The notes: generated by a model not told the origin, from the sequence alone. A DNA stretch of 64,000 nucleotides from Apoderus coryli (GCA_911728435.2 OU452208.1:6262001-6326000); one strand, 5' to 3'; shown: positions 22,097-34,100, numbered from the stretch's first letter. Program-made: numbers and translations.

Positions 22097-22503
22097 TTTT
22101 AGGAAATTATTTTGCGGAAAAATTAAATAATTAGCAGTTTAAATTATCCTCTTTTTTCCTGTTTATTTTTATTTTTGACGCCTACGTCAAAATAAGAAGT
22201 TTATCTTAGACTTAGAAAGCAAAAAACAAAGATGTACACAATACTACGTGAAATAACACTAACATGTGTCATTTACGTTCCTTTTATAAATATGAACAGG
22301 GTTGCCAACACGTTTGTATAAAATTACTGGCGAAAATCTAGTGGATTACTTGCAAGAAGCAAAACTACTTTCTTTTATTATAAATTCGAATTAAACGTCC
22401 TCACCAAAGAAGGGTATTTTTAAACTTTCAAATATAGCTTTAATATAGTTTAATTTCAAAATAAATTAATACATATTAAGGCATTGTAAATGTAGACAAC
22501 AAT

Positions 22504-23923
22504 GGCCTGACCGCGCAGCCTGCGCAGTCAGACTATTTTGGGAGATCAGTATATGAAATTGAAGTGTGGTGTTGTGAGGTTTTTAACACACATATTACAA
22601 TGTTAAACATATTCTGTTTTTTATTTTGTTTGAAAAACTTCTTCGTTATTGAAAAGTGTGCTATTTAAAATATAAGATAGATAATTGGGAAAATAAATTG
22701 GTGATATTTATATGCACGCGATTTTTAATGTATTTTTTATGTAGGGAGAAATTACCTAAGTACCTTTCATGGATTTTTTTTTATTTCTTTCTGTAATTTC
22801 TTGAAGATCAGAACCTAAACCAGATTCACCTCGGGGTTGATTAACAATAACAACATGCGCTTCTTTGTTTTTAGACTATAATAATAATAAGGTATGTTTA
22901 GTAAGTATATAATTGTTTTGTTAGTATGTAAATCAACCTACGTGTGTGTTTATATCACAAAGTCTACTTGTCGTAGGATTACTTCGATTTATTAACCATC
23001 TATCCATTTTTAATGCCCGGCGTAAATGTAATAATAAAGACAACATCAAAAAAAATAAATTCAAATATTAAACCGCCAACCGCGTTTTGCCTTATGAATC
23101 ATAGAACTACAACTGACAAGTGACAAGCGACGCTACAGACAAAAATAGTGGGAGAGCACCTTTGACAAGAAAAGAGAGAGCAGATTCTTTTTGATAGTAA
23201 TGCCACGGAATCTCTCTTGAAATCGATTTAGCTAACATCGATTATGGACGTTCTCTCATTTCGTAACAACATTTTTTATATAAATTGTATAATTTCCTTG
23301 CATAGTTGAAAATGCTTAATTACTTGCAAAATCTGTTTACTTGCAACATTACTGGCAAGCCCTTTGATTCCTTGCAAATGCAAGTAAATACTTGCAAATC
23401 GGCAACCCTGAATATGAATAATATGATTGACAGTTAAATTAACTTCAAGAAGTTTCATAATCTGGTCGCGTGGATAGAGATTGGATGGGTGAGCGGTGCT
23501 TTCGGCCGAGTCGGTAGACTTGCCTATGCCAAGTAGTTATTGACTACATAATCGCGGGAGCTGGCGGATGGTCCATACTTACGCTGACTGGATGTCAATT
23601 CCAAGATGGCAATAATTGGAAAAAAAAAGTTTCATAACCGATGGTAACTTTGATAGTTTTGTATGAAAAAAGGAGGTGAGCGGTTGGTGATCATGTCACA
23701 TTAGTCCAGCCATTGTCTTTAAAAGTTTATAAAGACAATGGTCCAGCCAATAACGTCTTGGTACTTTATTAGATGTTAATGCTCCAGCTGATCTGAGTTT
23801 GTAGAAGGATAACACCGCTGCGCAGTCAGACGAATTCTAGGTGAAAAAGTGTCACTACTCTAGCGATGTTGCCAGGTTGGTATCTATTCACTATATCGAC
23901 TGCGCAGCGGCGCGGTCAGACCA
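22504..23923. repeat. Pair of CpG-rich inverted motifs, possible transposon ends
   Basis: GGCCTGACCGCGCAGCC at 22504 is mirrored by GGCGCGGTCAGACC ending at 23923, and both adjoin CTGCGCAGTC. A further CTGCGCAGTCAGAC copy is at about 23816. These CG-rich words stand out in AT-rich DNA. No target duplication was found. Confidence 0.35.
22756..23007 (-). CDS. Unrecognised small two-exon ORF (61 aa)
   Basis: Candidate exons 23007-22942 (MDRWLINRSNPTTSRL...) and 22875-22756 (NKEAHVVIVNQPRGESGLG...) join in phase 0 across a 66-bp GT..AG intron and end at TAG. An N-terminus of the MD(K/R)W type is common in hAT transposase and zinc-finger MYM-like proteins, which hints at a transposon-derived stub. 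The ORF also lies between the CpG-rich inverted motifs at 22504 and 23923. It could equally be the 5' part of a gene with further exons, or chance. No homologue is recognised. Confidence 0.3.
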
Positions 23924-25309
23924 TAATTTCACACATGTATACTGCAAGATTACCTTTATAATAATGAATATCACGAAATTAGGGGAAATACACTCATTGA
24001 TAATAATTAATCTAAAATAATTTAAATATTTATATAGCCTCCAGTGTTAACACCATGCAGCAGAGCTTTGGTTTGAAATTTGTGTTACCTTATTTGTCTG
24101 AGTTGTTACCTGGTAAATTTTTATTAATACTTTTAATTTTTTTTAATTTTTTGAGCAGTACCCATTCTCTTTACAATGACAGTACCAACCTTCTGAGAAT
24201 AATAGGTAAAACTATATCAAATAAAATAATAAATTTTTTGACGACTCCTACTGACTGAGGCAAAGAGCTGAAGTATGCAACCCGCAGTAGCTTAAGATCG
24301 CTGTCTCTCTCATACGCATTACACCAAATAAGTTCGTTATGCAAGAGAGAGACGAACAAAGAAACAAATGCTAAAGTCATCCTTTCTCTCTCTAAGTTGC
24401 CCCTGAGTCACATCTTCTGTTCATTTCAAAAATGCACGCGGGTCCTTCTAAGTACGTAGGCAAGCAATAAAAATATTCATATTTTCTACTCCAAGCGTCA
24501 TAATTGGAAATACAGGGAGACAGACTATGCGACAGTCATATTGAGGCAAACCTTTCAATCAACCAATTAAAAAGGAGACATAATATGTCGGCACTATGTT
24601 TTCCTTCATATAGCGCCATCTAACTTTAAATGTAGCGTACTATAGAATATTGAAGACTAGGAATCTGTAATACAGAAGCTGGATAGGGATCTGTAATACA
24701 TAGAGAAAAGGTGTGCTTGAGTAGTTCGACAAAACATGGTACCTTATAGGCACAGCGATTTGATTTATTTTTTTGTAGAGATTAATAATTATTAATTATT
24801 TCAATTAAACACAAATTAAACAATAAAGCTTAATTGAGGGATTAAAGCTTAAATACCTATAATCCCAGTAGTATGTTTTATGTGTCTTATTCTATGCTAT
24901 GATATAATAAATTTGATTACGTAATACTTTTTTTAAACTTCAAGCTACCTAAGTACTTACCTATTTATTTTTGTTATCGTACCTATCTTGTAGTCCAAAA
25001 CAAAATAATTGAGGTAGGTAGTAGGTAGGCAATAATTGACTTTTGGCTCTAATAGGTAGTTTATCCAGTGATACAGGATGTCCACGTTAGGGACTTACCA
25101 CCCTTGTCACTTTGTTTATCTTATGACGGATTTTGATAAACTTTTTTTGTGATAGTACTTAGTAAGTACCTATTTATTTTATTGGTGTAAATTTCATATA
25201 ATTATTGTAACAAAACGCATAGATTATCAGAACAAATAATGTTTATTTATTAGAAACCAAAATAATGTGGGTATAAACTAAATGTTCATTCTATACCTAT
25301 ATTTCTGAA
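23008..25309. other. Intergenic, no gene recognised
   Basis: AT-rich sequence with weak short frames. It contains a hairpin at about 23708-23740 (CCATTGTCTTTA against TAAAGACAATGG) and the CpG-rich motifs described separately. The 67-codon frame at 24055-24258 is very hydrophobic but resembles nothing known. Confidence 0.5.
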
Positions 25310-26745
25310 AGTCAAAAAAACAGGACATAAAATAAAAGTGGCTTTGAACCCAAAGGCCAAAAGAAGGACTTATGAGGAGTTTATTGCATCCTCTATTAAT
25401 AGGCCTGCTGCTGTGTGGAGACTGGTCAAGGATTTGGAATCAACTCCAAATCTCGGGACAGCTGAGAACTTGACTGCGCATTTTTTAAATGACTACTTTA
25501 CTACTGCGGCTGATGATATCATAAAACAGCTACCAGCCACATCGCTCACTTTTGAGAAATATATGTCTCCCACTAGAGCTGCTGGATTTAGTTTGAGAAC
25601 GGTAACCTTTAATGAAGTACGTGAAAAACTATCAGGTAAGAAAAACACAAAAAGCTCGGATTGTTATGAGCTTAATGTTAGGATTATTGGGACTTTAAAG
25701 AATCTGCTAGTGGTGCCGCTTACTAAGTTGATAAACCATTGCATTGGTGACGCTGTATTTCCGGCGGTCTTGAAGGAGGCAAGGATTATTCCAATCTACA
25801 AAAATAAAGGATCGGTTGATGATCCCAGTAACTATCGACCAATATCGATCTTACCAATTTTTTCAAAAAGCTTTGAGTCTATTATTAAAAATCAAATAAC
25901 TGAATATTTTGAAGCAAATAATCTCTTTATGCAAAGTCAATATGGCTTTCGTAATAAGAGATCTACTACTCTTGCAATTAATAACCTTTTGGAATATGTT
26001 TCGGATGGCATGGAGCAGGGCTGTGACACCTTTGCTTCCTTTTATGACCTCACTAAGGCTTTTGACTGTGTTTCACACGAGATACTTCTTCAGAAACTCT
26101 CTTACTATAACTTTGATGTTGACAGTGTTGCCTTGGTTGGCTCTTATCTCAGCGATCGTTTTCAGCACGTTTTGTATGGGGGACGATACTCGGAGAGACG
26201 AAGGGTTGGACGGGGTGTGCCCCAGGGGTCGGTTTTGGGACCTTTACTGTTTTTAATATACGTAAATGATTTATACAAATTTCAACAAGACTCAAATATA
26301 ATCCTCTTTGCTGACGACACAACTAGTCTGATTAGATATCGACCAAACGACCCTTTAGGGGAGTTGGTTAATTATGGTATGCGAAATCGAAATGACATAT
26401 TGCCTGAATTTCACCGCCTATTGAGGACTAGGAAAGGTTCTGACTATTATTGTGTGAAATTTTATAATAAGCTGCCGTCTCACATTAAGAATCTTGGTGA
26501 AGTCCAGTTTAACAAAAGTATTAAATCATTTTTGATATCTCAAGCTTTTTATATCTTTGAGGACTATTTCAGAAGCGATATTGTAAGATTTTTCTAGATT
26601 TTAGTTTGTTTTATGTTGTTGCTATTTTAATTTGTTTGTAAGCCTTTCTTTGTTGCTGTAACTTTGATTGATTAATTTTTGTTCTTTTTTGACGTACTAT
26701 ATATGTTTTGTAACATAAGATGGTGAATAAATATATCTATCTCAA
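25310..26745 (+). mobile_element. Jockey-type element with open 419-codon RT carrying an internal deletion
   Basis: One open frame (25338-26597) encodes the RT fingers and palm: SNYRPISILPIFSKSFE, YGFRNKRSTTLAINN, FYDLTKAFDCVSHE, GVPQGSVLGPLLFLIYVND and IILFADDTTSL. It then passes directly into the C-terminal domain (YYCVKFYNKLPSHIKN). Roughly 170-200 residues usually found between FADD and this segment (thumb and connection) are absent, yet the frame stays open to a normal stop. The endonuclease half is also missing (5' truncation near 25310). A short 3' UTR ends in GAATAAATATATCTATCTC. It is probably inactive alone, but the frame preservation is notable. Confidence 0.85.
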
Positions 26746-26872
26746 AAGCCAGGTTTCATTTTCAAAGTAACAGTTTTGCTTGTTTTTAGTTATTCAATTC
26801 AATTTTGCATGGGTCTGTACAAAAACCTTTGTTTATGTTCCGTTTGGGCGATTAACGTTGTAATAACATTTC

Positions 26873-29800
26873 GTCAAGTTTCTTCTTCTTCTTCTTCTCT
26901 AGGTGCCTTGCCCTACACGGACGTTGGCTATCATCAAAGCTATGTGCACCTTGTTAACTGCTCTCCTGAATAAGGTACATGTGTTTACTCCAAACCACTC
27001 GCGCAAGTTCTTAAGCCAAGAATGTCTTCTTCTCCCCGGTCCTCTTTTACCTTCTACTTTACCCTGGAGTATGTTCTGTAAGACTCTGTATTTCGTATTT
27101 CTCATGATGTGGCCAAGATATTCTAGTTTGCGCTTTTTTATTTCATACATGATTTCCCTGTCTTTGCTAAGTCTTTCCAGAACTGTGATGTTGCGCACTT
27201 TATCAGTCCAGGGTATTCTCAGTAATCGTCTATAACACCACATTTCGAATGCCTCGATTTTTTTGGCAGAGCACGTGGTAAGTGTCCAAGCTTCCGATCC
27301 ATATAGAAGAACCGAGAACACATAGCATCGGAGCAAACGCAGTCTTAGGTTCAGGCTGAAGTTTTTGCAACTCAAAACTTTGCTCATTTTCCTGAATGCA
27401 GTTCTTGCCTGTTCTATTCTGGCTCTTATTTCAACGGAGTTATCACCTTTGCAAACAATGGTGGATCCTAGGTACTTATAACTGTCAACCTGTTGTAGAC
27501 GTATTCCATTGGCTGTCAGGTTGGTCTTAGGGCTATTCTTTCTGCTTATTACCATCACCTTTGTCTTTTTGACATTTAGTCTTAATCCTGCCTCCAGACT
27601 TCTTTGATTTATGCTATCTATCAAAGACTGCAGTTCAACCTCACTAGTTGCTAACAACACTGTATCGTCTGCATATCGCAAATTATTTATCACCTGTCCG
27701 TTCACAATAATGCCTTCAGTTTTTTCGTCAAAGGCCTCGTTAAAAATCTTCTCAGAGTATAAATTGAAGAGAATCGGTGATAATATGCAGCCCTGTCTTA
27801 CGCCCTTTTTTATCTCTATGCCTTCACTGCTGCTATTTCCTACTTTGATGGATGCTGTTTGTTCCCAGTACAGGTTCTCAATAATTCGTATGTCTCTGCT
27901 GTCAAGACCAATATTTGTCAGAATGGTAATAAGCTTTTCGTGTTTCACGCAATCGAATGCCTTCTCGTAGTCGATAAAGCATGCGTATACGTCCACTGAG
28001 ATATCTAGGCATCTTTGCACTAGCACATGCATCCCCATCAGAGCTTCCCTTGTGCCAAGGCCGTTGCGAAATCCGAATTGCGTCTCACCGATCCGCTCTT
28101 CGCATTTCTTATAGATTCTCGCATGGATGATCTTCAAGAACACTTTCAGTGTGTGACTCATTAGTGCAATCGTCCTGTAGTCGTTATGAGACTTGGGGCT
28201 GCTTTTCTTTGGAAGGGGGATAATAGTAGATCTGAGCCAGTCTTTAGGAATTGTTCCAGTGATATATATTAGGTTGAATAGTTCTACCAAAACATCCAAT
28301 GCTTTTTGATCTTTAAGCAATTTAAGAATTTCTACCGGTATTTCGTCTGGCCCGGTCGCTTTTCTATTTTTAGTGTTTTTTAAAGCGTATTCAACTTCCT
28401 CCCTAATAATGACAGGACCTTCAGCTTTATTTTTATCTGTGGTAATCATGCCCCTGTCATCATGGTACAGAGTACATATATAATCTTTCCAGCTCTTCAG
28501 TTTTTCTACAGGATCGAATATGATTTGTCCATCGGAGTCACACAGATTGCCAGTATGTTGTTTCCTGTAAGTTCCCGCAGCTTCTTTAATTTTCTTATGT
28601 AAATTGAATGTGTCGTGCTTTGCTTGTAGCTGTTCTATTTCTTTGCACTCTTCATCTAAAAACTTTGCCTTGGTTTCTCTAATTTTTTTCCGTATTGTTC
28701 TATGTAGCTCGATGTATTTCTGTTTATTTCTTGTTTTTACCTTTCTTCTTTCATCCATCAATTGCAAGATTTCCTCCGTCATCCAGGGTTTTTTCTTCTT
28801 TTGTGTGGTATCTTTCAATTTGTTAGTAACATCTTGAAATGTCTTTTTAATATGCTGCCATTCATCCTCTGGTGTCACCATCGGTTTTGTTTTGTTATCT
28901 ATGTTAGCGTTCAATTCTTGTATTATTTCTTCTTTCACTGCGTCATCCTTCAATTTATCAAGGTTTATTTTTGGTGTCGTTGGTGTTTTCTGTAATCTCT
29001 TTAATCGCAATTGTACTGTTGCTACAAGGGGGTTATGATCAAATGCTAAGTCTGCGCCAGGATAGGTTTTTACTGATTTCACACTGTTTCTAAATCGTTG
29101 GTTTATCATGACGAAGTCAATTTGATTTCTGATGATTCTGTTCTCATTTTCTGCATTAGACTTCCATGTATACAATCTCCTTGGGTGTAATTTGAAAAAT
29201 GTATTAGTTACTATCAGTTCGTGTTCCTGGGCAAATTGTATTAGTCTTTCCCCTCTTTCATTGCGCGTACCCAGACCATGTTCTCCTACAACGTTTTCGC
29301 ATTTGCCTTGTCCAATCTTTTCATTAAAATCACCCATTACAATGGTGATTTCGTGGTTTCTTGATAGTTTTAAACATTTTTCAATGTCGTCGTAAAAAGC
29401 TTCCACATCTCCGTCATTGCCATCGCATGTAGGTGCATAAGTCTGTATTATATTAATATTGAAAGGGCTCGCATTAATTTTCAGCAACATGACACGGTCT
29501 GATACAGGGATAAAGGCCTTTACCGCGTGCTTTATATTTTTGTCCAACACCACTGCAACCCCATTATAGTGTTTAGGATCATCATTTCCTGAGTAATATA
29601 AGTAGTGATCGTCTATTTCACATCCTCCCGAACCGGGCCACCTCATTTCGCTAACTCCCAGTATTGATATTCCAAGTCTCCTCATTTCTCGAGTGGCGTT
29701 ATAGATTTTACCAGCCTCGTACATGCTTCGTACGTTCCAAGTTGCTATTCTCAAGTTGTTCTTATCTATACTGCTTGTCTCATTGCAAGGATTTCTCAGG

Positions 29801-30216
29801 TTTACGACCGGCGAGGCCTTGCAGTTCATAGGTTGTCCTCTCCTGCCGGATCTTGGTGTCCGACTTCCATGATCAGTAAGATTTATCGTTGGGATATTTA
29901 TAGCCATGATAATTAACTAGGGATACTCATAGAGTCTTTACTGCAGTAGCTTCCCGTTTCTTTCTGCAGCTCCATGCCGTTGACCAGTTGTTGGCTCATC
30001 CGCCTTTAGGAACAATTTCTCGTTCCCGGGACAAGAAGGTGCCCCAACTCTTACTAGCTCCTCCACCCTAAGCTGTTGGCTAGTAAGAGGGTATTGCTTA
30101 TACCGGCAATAACTCGGTCGGCTGATTGCAGAGGTTTATTCTCCTCTGGGCGGTGGGGTCGCCACATCCCTACGCCCTACCACATCCCTACGCCCTCAAG
30201 TCAAGTCAAGTTTCTT
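26873..30216 (-). mobile_element. Full-length RTE-clade non-LTR retrotransposon with 12-bp TSD
   Basis: The 12-bp direct repeat GTCAAGTTTCTT occurs at 26873-26884 and 30205-30216. Between them lies a 5' UTR (30204-29908, GC-richer than its surroundings), one long ORF (29907-26899), and a very short 3' region ending in a GAA trinucleotide tail (about 26885-26898 on the plus strand). A short 3' UTR with a simple repeat tail and a single ORF is the RTE pattern. Intact target duplication plus an open ORF imply a recent insertion. It lies 554 bp upstream of the first NPC2-like gene. Confidence 0.85.
26899..29907 (-). CDS. RTE endonuclease-reverse transcriptase (1002 aa, intact)
   Basis: An apurinic-like endonuclease domain fills about residues 52-300: ATWNVRSMYEAGKI, SEMRWPG, IVMGDFNEKIG and the final DHNPLVA. 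The reverse transcriptase fills about 480-850: TGPDEIPVEILK, DYRTIALMSHTLKVF, TQFGFRNGLGTREAL, CFIDYEKAFDCVKH, GVRQGCILSPILFNLY and LRYADDTVLLA (catalytic YADD near residue 745). The C-terminal part includes the family segment FEMWCYRRLLRIPW. All key residues I can see are present and there is no premature stop. Related host-annotated sequences are often mislabelled 'craniofacial development protein 2-like'. The enzyme nicks target DNA and primes reverse transcription of its own RNA there. Confidence 0.92.
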   Translation of the reverse strand: MAINIPTINLTDHGSRTPRSGRRGQPMNCKASPVVNLRNPCNETSSIDKNNLRIATWNVRSMYEAGKIYNATREMRRLGISILGVSEMRWPGSGGCEIDDHYLYYSGNDDPKHYNGVAVVLDKNIKHAVKAFIPVSDRVMLLKINASPFNINIIQTYAPTCDGNDGDVEAFYDDIEKCLKLSRNHEITIVMGDFNEKIGQGKCENVVGEHGLGTRNERGERLIQFAQEHELIVTNTFFKLHPRRLYTWKSNAENENRIIRNQIDFVMINQRFRNSVKSVKTYPGADLAFDHNPLVATVQLRLKRLQKTPTTPKINLDKLKDDAVKEEIIQELNANIDNKTKPMVTPEDEWQHIKKTFQDVTNKLKDTTQKKKKPWMTEEILQLMDERRKVKTRNKQKYIELHRTIRKKIRETKAKFLDEECKEIEQLQAKHDTFNLHKKIKEAAGTYRKQHTGNLCDSDGQIIFDPVEKLKSWKDYICTLYHDDRGMITTDKNKAEGPVIIREEVEYALKNTKNRKATGPDEIPVEILKLLKDQKALDVLVELFNLIYITGTIPKDWLRSTIIPLPKKSSPKSHNDYRTIALMSHTLKVFLKIIHARIYKKCEERIGETQFGFRNGLGTREALMGMHVLVQRCLDISVDVYACFIDYEKAFDCVKHEKLITILTNIGLDSRDIRIIENLYWEQTASIKVGNSSSEGIEIKKGVRQGCILSPILFNLYSEKIFNEAFDEKTEGIIVNGQVINNLRYADDTVLLATSEVELQSLIDSINQRSLEAGLRLNVKKTKVMVISRKNSPKTNLTANGIRLQQVDSYKYLGSTIVCKGDNSVEIRARIEQARTAFRKMSKVLSCKNFSLNLRLRLLRCYVFSVLLYGSEAWTLTTCSAKKIEAFEMWCYRRLLRIPWTDKVRNITVLERLSKDREIMYEIKKRKLEYLGHIMRNTKYRVLQNILQGKVEGKRGPGRRRHSWLKNLREWFGVNTCTLFRRAVNKVHIALMIANVRVGQGT

Positions 30217-30711
30217 GACGAAAAATAATAAGTAGGTTGTAAAAATATAAATTTCTGTAAATATGGACAGCTATTCGCCCCTCAAGGGTACCACTTCAGC
30301 AAACATAAATATGAATCTTTAAAAACCCGTTAATTTTAATAGCAAATTGAAATAAAAGGCGTATTTAACATGTAAGTACTTACAAAAATTTTAATTTTCA
30401 TATCAAACCGATCAATCATAATAGTAATTGAAGAACCTAAATTAAACAAAATCCTCAGAATTGTGGCTCCAAACATCACTTAACTCTAATTTTAATGATT
30501 TACCATAATCTCGTAAATAATCAACACGTCTCGAATCATGTATTTAGTAAGTGCTCAAGGCGGATAATTTTACAAATGAGTCTTATTTTTAGAAAACGTG
30601 AAAATTCGAATAATTTCCTCTTGAGAGATAAAAATTTTAAAAATTCTATTTAATCAATAATTAGTCAATATTTAGACGCAGTAAGTTGTTGCATACGATT
30701 TTGTGGTGATT

Positions 30712-30718
30712 TATAAAA
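30712..30718 (+). promoter_or_regulatory. Possible TATA box of first NPC2-like gene
   Basis: TATAAAA begins 58 bp upstream of the ATG at 30770, which would place transcription start about 25-30 bp before the coding region. This is position-based only. Confidence 0.35.
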
Positions 30719-30769
30719 ATCGTACAGTGATTATTATTTGCTGAAATTAATTTACATACAATTTGAACA

Positions 30770-33761
30770 ATGCATATTAAGTTTGCCTTAATTTTTCTGG
30801 TCGCATTTTTGGCACAAGCTAAATCTAAAATACAGTTTTGGGACTGTGGTAAGTTATTATTATTTTAAAAGAAAAGTTGTACAATTTAAACAACTTTTAA
30901 ATGGTGTGTTCAAAAGTAAACTAACTTTAGCGGTTTTCGAGAATTTTAGTTTTTATTTATTTCTGACATTATTTTTACAGATATAAAAAAATGAATAGCA
31001 CTATCTCAATGTTACTTTGTGATGAGAATAAAATAGCGGTTACAAATTTTCACTACGACGTTTCGTTTTTAAAAACCATCATCAACTTGATTTTTTTAAA
31101 TACGGCCTTGGATTTTTTATTGTTAAATTAAATGCCATTTTCAGTTCAAAAATAGGTGGTATATCGGATGTAATGGTTTAAACAAGTTTTCAATGTTTTT
31201 AGCTGTTATTTGAAATTATTCAGGAAAAAATCGCCATAGTTTAGCACTTATTTTGCGTAGAACATTCATCTGAGAAAGGCGTTTTTTAAAAAACTTCAAA
31301 AAGCACTAAAATTTCAACTACATTTTAAAATCCGCGTAAAGAATAAAATGTTGTTCTGAGAGAAATAAATAATCAATAATAGTGAGTAACGACGAAACAT
31401 TGTTTTGCAAAACCTCCTACTCTGCATTCAGTCAGTTAAGTGCCAAACTATGGCGATTTTTCTTAAATAATTTTAAATAATAACAGCTAAAAACACTGAA
31501 AACTTGTTTAAACCATTACATGCGATATACCACCTGCTTTTGCCCCAGGCGTGGTGGCCACCCCTTCTCGGGGGTTGAAATTTCTATACTTAAAATAACT
31601 CCGGGAATCCATAGAGGGTCAAATTCTACTTTGGTTCTATAAAGTTTTTTCTGAAAGTCAATGCTTCGTATAATCGATAGGATCGATGAAAGAAGATACG
31701 AATACTTAAATCGATGTATTCAACGATAAATTATGAGAAAAGGGTTGATTTTTCGGGAGTATTGATATACAAGTTTTTTCAGTCCTTTAAAAAACCTTCA
31801 AAATGAGCACTGATAAAAGTCTATTTGCATTTAAATTGAGTTACAGCGCATAAATGATAAAAGAGTTCTCTATATTTTTTTAATTGATGAAACCGGTTGG
31901 TTTTTTAAATGTTTGCCAAATAAAACTTTCGCTTTTAAAAGTGATAAATGTTTTGGTGTTAAAACAAGTAAAGAAGCTAGGCTAGGCAAGTTTTAACCCC
32001 TTAAAATCAAAAAGCACACCTCGCCCATATATAACTTTAGAAAGGAGGGTAAGACAAGCTTAAATCCAAAATTTCAGCAAAATTCATTCAGTCAGACAGA
32101 CTGTTGGGCAAATAACTAACAAAATTGTGCCTTTCGCTTGCTTATGTCAATTTTGAATATATTTAACAGGGTCAAGTTTTATGGTCGGTGGAATTTACGT
32201 CTCAGGGTGTAGTACGTCACCTTGCATCATTTCAAGAGGATCTCAAGTGGCTGTTACAGTAGTTTTAGAAAAAGGTAAAAGTAAAACGTGCAAATTATAA
32301 TTTAATTGAAAGAAGTTACTAATATGGGATCGACTGTAATTTTAGTGCCAGAGCTAGATAACATGGACGTTGAGGCTGCAATCTTCATGTATGGTAATAA
32401 ATTTAACGTTGATGCTAAAATTCAAAATCCTTGCATTATTGGCTGTCCATTAACACAGGAGATAACTGCAGCTAATTTTAATATTTCAATTAGTTTTCCA
32501 GCAAGTTTAATTAGTGTAAGTATTCATTTTATTATCGAAAACATTTTTGAGATTTGTTTAGTTCAGGAAAATGTGGGAAATCTCTCGAATGCAGATCTTC
32601 CTTACGGAGGTATATGCTTGAAGATGTTTTGTTAAAAAAGCCCGTAACTTATAAAAGCGTTCCGCTAAGAGAGCATAATTAAAAACGTAAGCTAGATGTC
32701 ACTAAACACTTTACAATATAGGAACTTGTCATTTTTATTTTTTCATGCTCTATCGAGAGATTTCCCACATTTTCCGGGTAAAAGTTTTATTGCTGCATCG
32801 TGATTTTGATTGAAAACATAAAGAGCATCTAAATTGCTTTTTATGAACACACTTTGGCGTTTTTTTTCTTAAAGAGTAGTCAAATTTTCGGTACTTGTAT
32901 GGGTTTCACGGTGGACGGTGTATTAGACGTTTATCGAGAAATTTGGATACTTAAATAGGTTCATCTGTACTTTTAACATATTTTGGCATTTGTGCCACTT
33001 CTGGTTATACCGGAAGTTGATACCAACTTTCTTCCTTCAAATGGCACACCCTGTATATAATTATATTTTTGGATTGCTTATCTGTTTTGGAGTATTTTGT
33101 CTAAACACTTCCCTATCGTTAATTGTTTTTGAAAAAATACTTTATTTTGAATTTTTTTGGCACAAAACAGGCCTCTGGGAATCATTCACCATTTGATCAG
33201 CTGACTAGGCAGACTCTCGAAATTTTGACGGTAGATGAAGAATATCTCAGATAAATTAACTGTCTTGACAGATTCACCCATTTTGTTATCTACTAGTAAA
33301 AATAGGCAATAGTCAATTTTCTCAAACGTATATTATAAAATATTCTGAGACATTCAAATTACTTTTCAAATGATCGGTCTCCACCGTGAGACACCCTGTA
33401 TATATATATCTCCAAAACCGTAAAAGATATCGAAAAATGGGTCATGGTTTACAATATGCTTTTCAGTTTAGAATTTCGAATGAGTTCAATCTTCGTTTTT
33501 TCTCAAAATCAAAGGGATATCTTAAGTTTGCTTTGAGTATTCTGAAAACTATAAAATATACTAGAGGACCTCAAACTTATTCTGTCCACCAAGTTTCAGC
33601 CATTTTGCATTCATCAGATTAAAGAATTTTAAAAAAAGTTTATTTGATTATTTTGATTTTTTTTATAGAGACCTGCAGACCTAGTTATGACTGCCAGCTA
33701 TTTGTCAAATGGTGTATATCGGACGGGACTCTGCCTTGGTCTTAGTGTAGATGTGATTTGA
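30770..33761 (+). CDS. NPC2-like secreted sterol/lipid-binding protein, copy 1
   Basis: Exons 30770-30848, 32170-32274, 32313-32515 and 33669-33761 are all GT..AG with consistent phase and encode 159 residues. A signal peptide (MHIKFALIFLVAFLAQAKS) precedes KIQFWDCG, the typical NPC2 start. Six cysteines (DC, SGC, SPC, NPC, IGC, LC) fit the three disulphides of the ML (MD-2-related lipid-recognition) fold, and YGNKFNVDAKIQNPCI matches its central region. Insect NPC2 proteins are small secreted carriers of sterols and other lipids, with roles in sterol uptake, chemosensation and immunity; which one applies here is not shown. Intron 1 contains a foldback repeat, and intron 3 shares repeats with copy 2. 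Confidence 0.88.
31154..31535. mobile_element. 382-bp foldback repeat in NPC2-like intron 1
   Basis: AGGTGGTATATCGGATGTAA at 31154 is mirrored by TACATGCGATATACCACCT ending at 31535. The arms of ~110 bp include GGTTTAAACAAGTTTTC and AAATCGCCATAGTTT in inverted orientation. There is no coding content. Confidence 0.75.
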
Positions 33762-34100
33762 GTTAATTTTTCGTTTTTTTTTTTAATATCAAACTATTCT
33801 ATATTGTTAATAGTTTTAAAGCCAATATTACCTACTAAGAAGGTGTATAAAATGTATTGTTAAAACATTAACTTTTCTGTTTTTATTTATTAATTTTTGT
33901 GTTTTGTCTTACAAATCTGCTTTATGTTAAAGATATTTATTATTTAGGTTTATTAATTATTTTTTATACTGTGATATTCATTAAAAATTCATTTATTGAA
34001 ACTGTCTTGATCTAATCTTTGAATATTATATTATACAAAACCAAATTTAATTGGTCTACATTAGTATCGTGTAAATGGTAAAAATGGTCACTTACTGAAC
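33762..34100. other. 3' flank of NPC2-like copy 1
   Basis: AT-rich non-coding sequence. It holds the presumed 3' UTR of the NPC2-like gene, but no canonical AATAAA close to the stop was identified. Confidence 0.45.

Noticed and set aside
23460..23600. tRNA/SINE-like words (GGCCGAGTCGGTAGAC)
   Set aside because: No B box or cloverleaf could be completed, so a pol III element is not supported.
24055..24258. Hydrophobic 67-codon frame resembling a small membrane protein
   Set aside because: Composition alone; TTT/ATT-rich DNA gives such frames by chance, and nothing else supports it.
26903..29395. Several plus-strand frames of 77-119 codons
   Set aside because: They are shadows of the intact 1002-codon RTE frame on the opposite strand.
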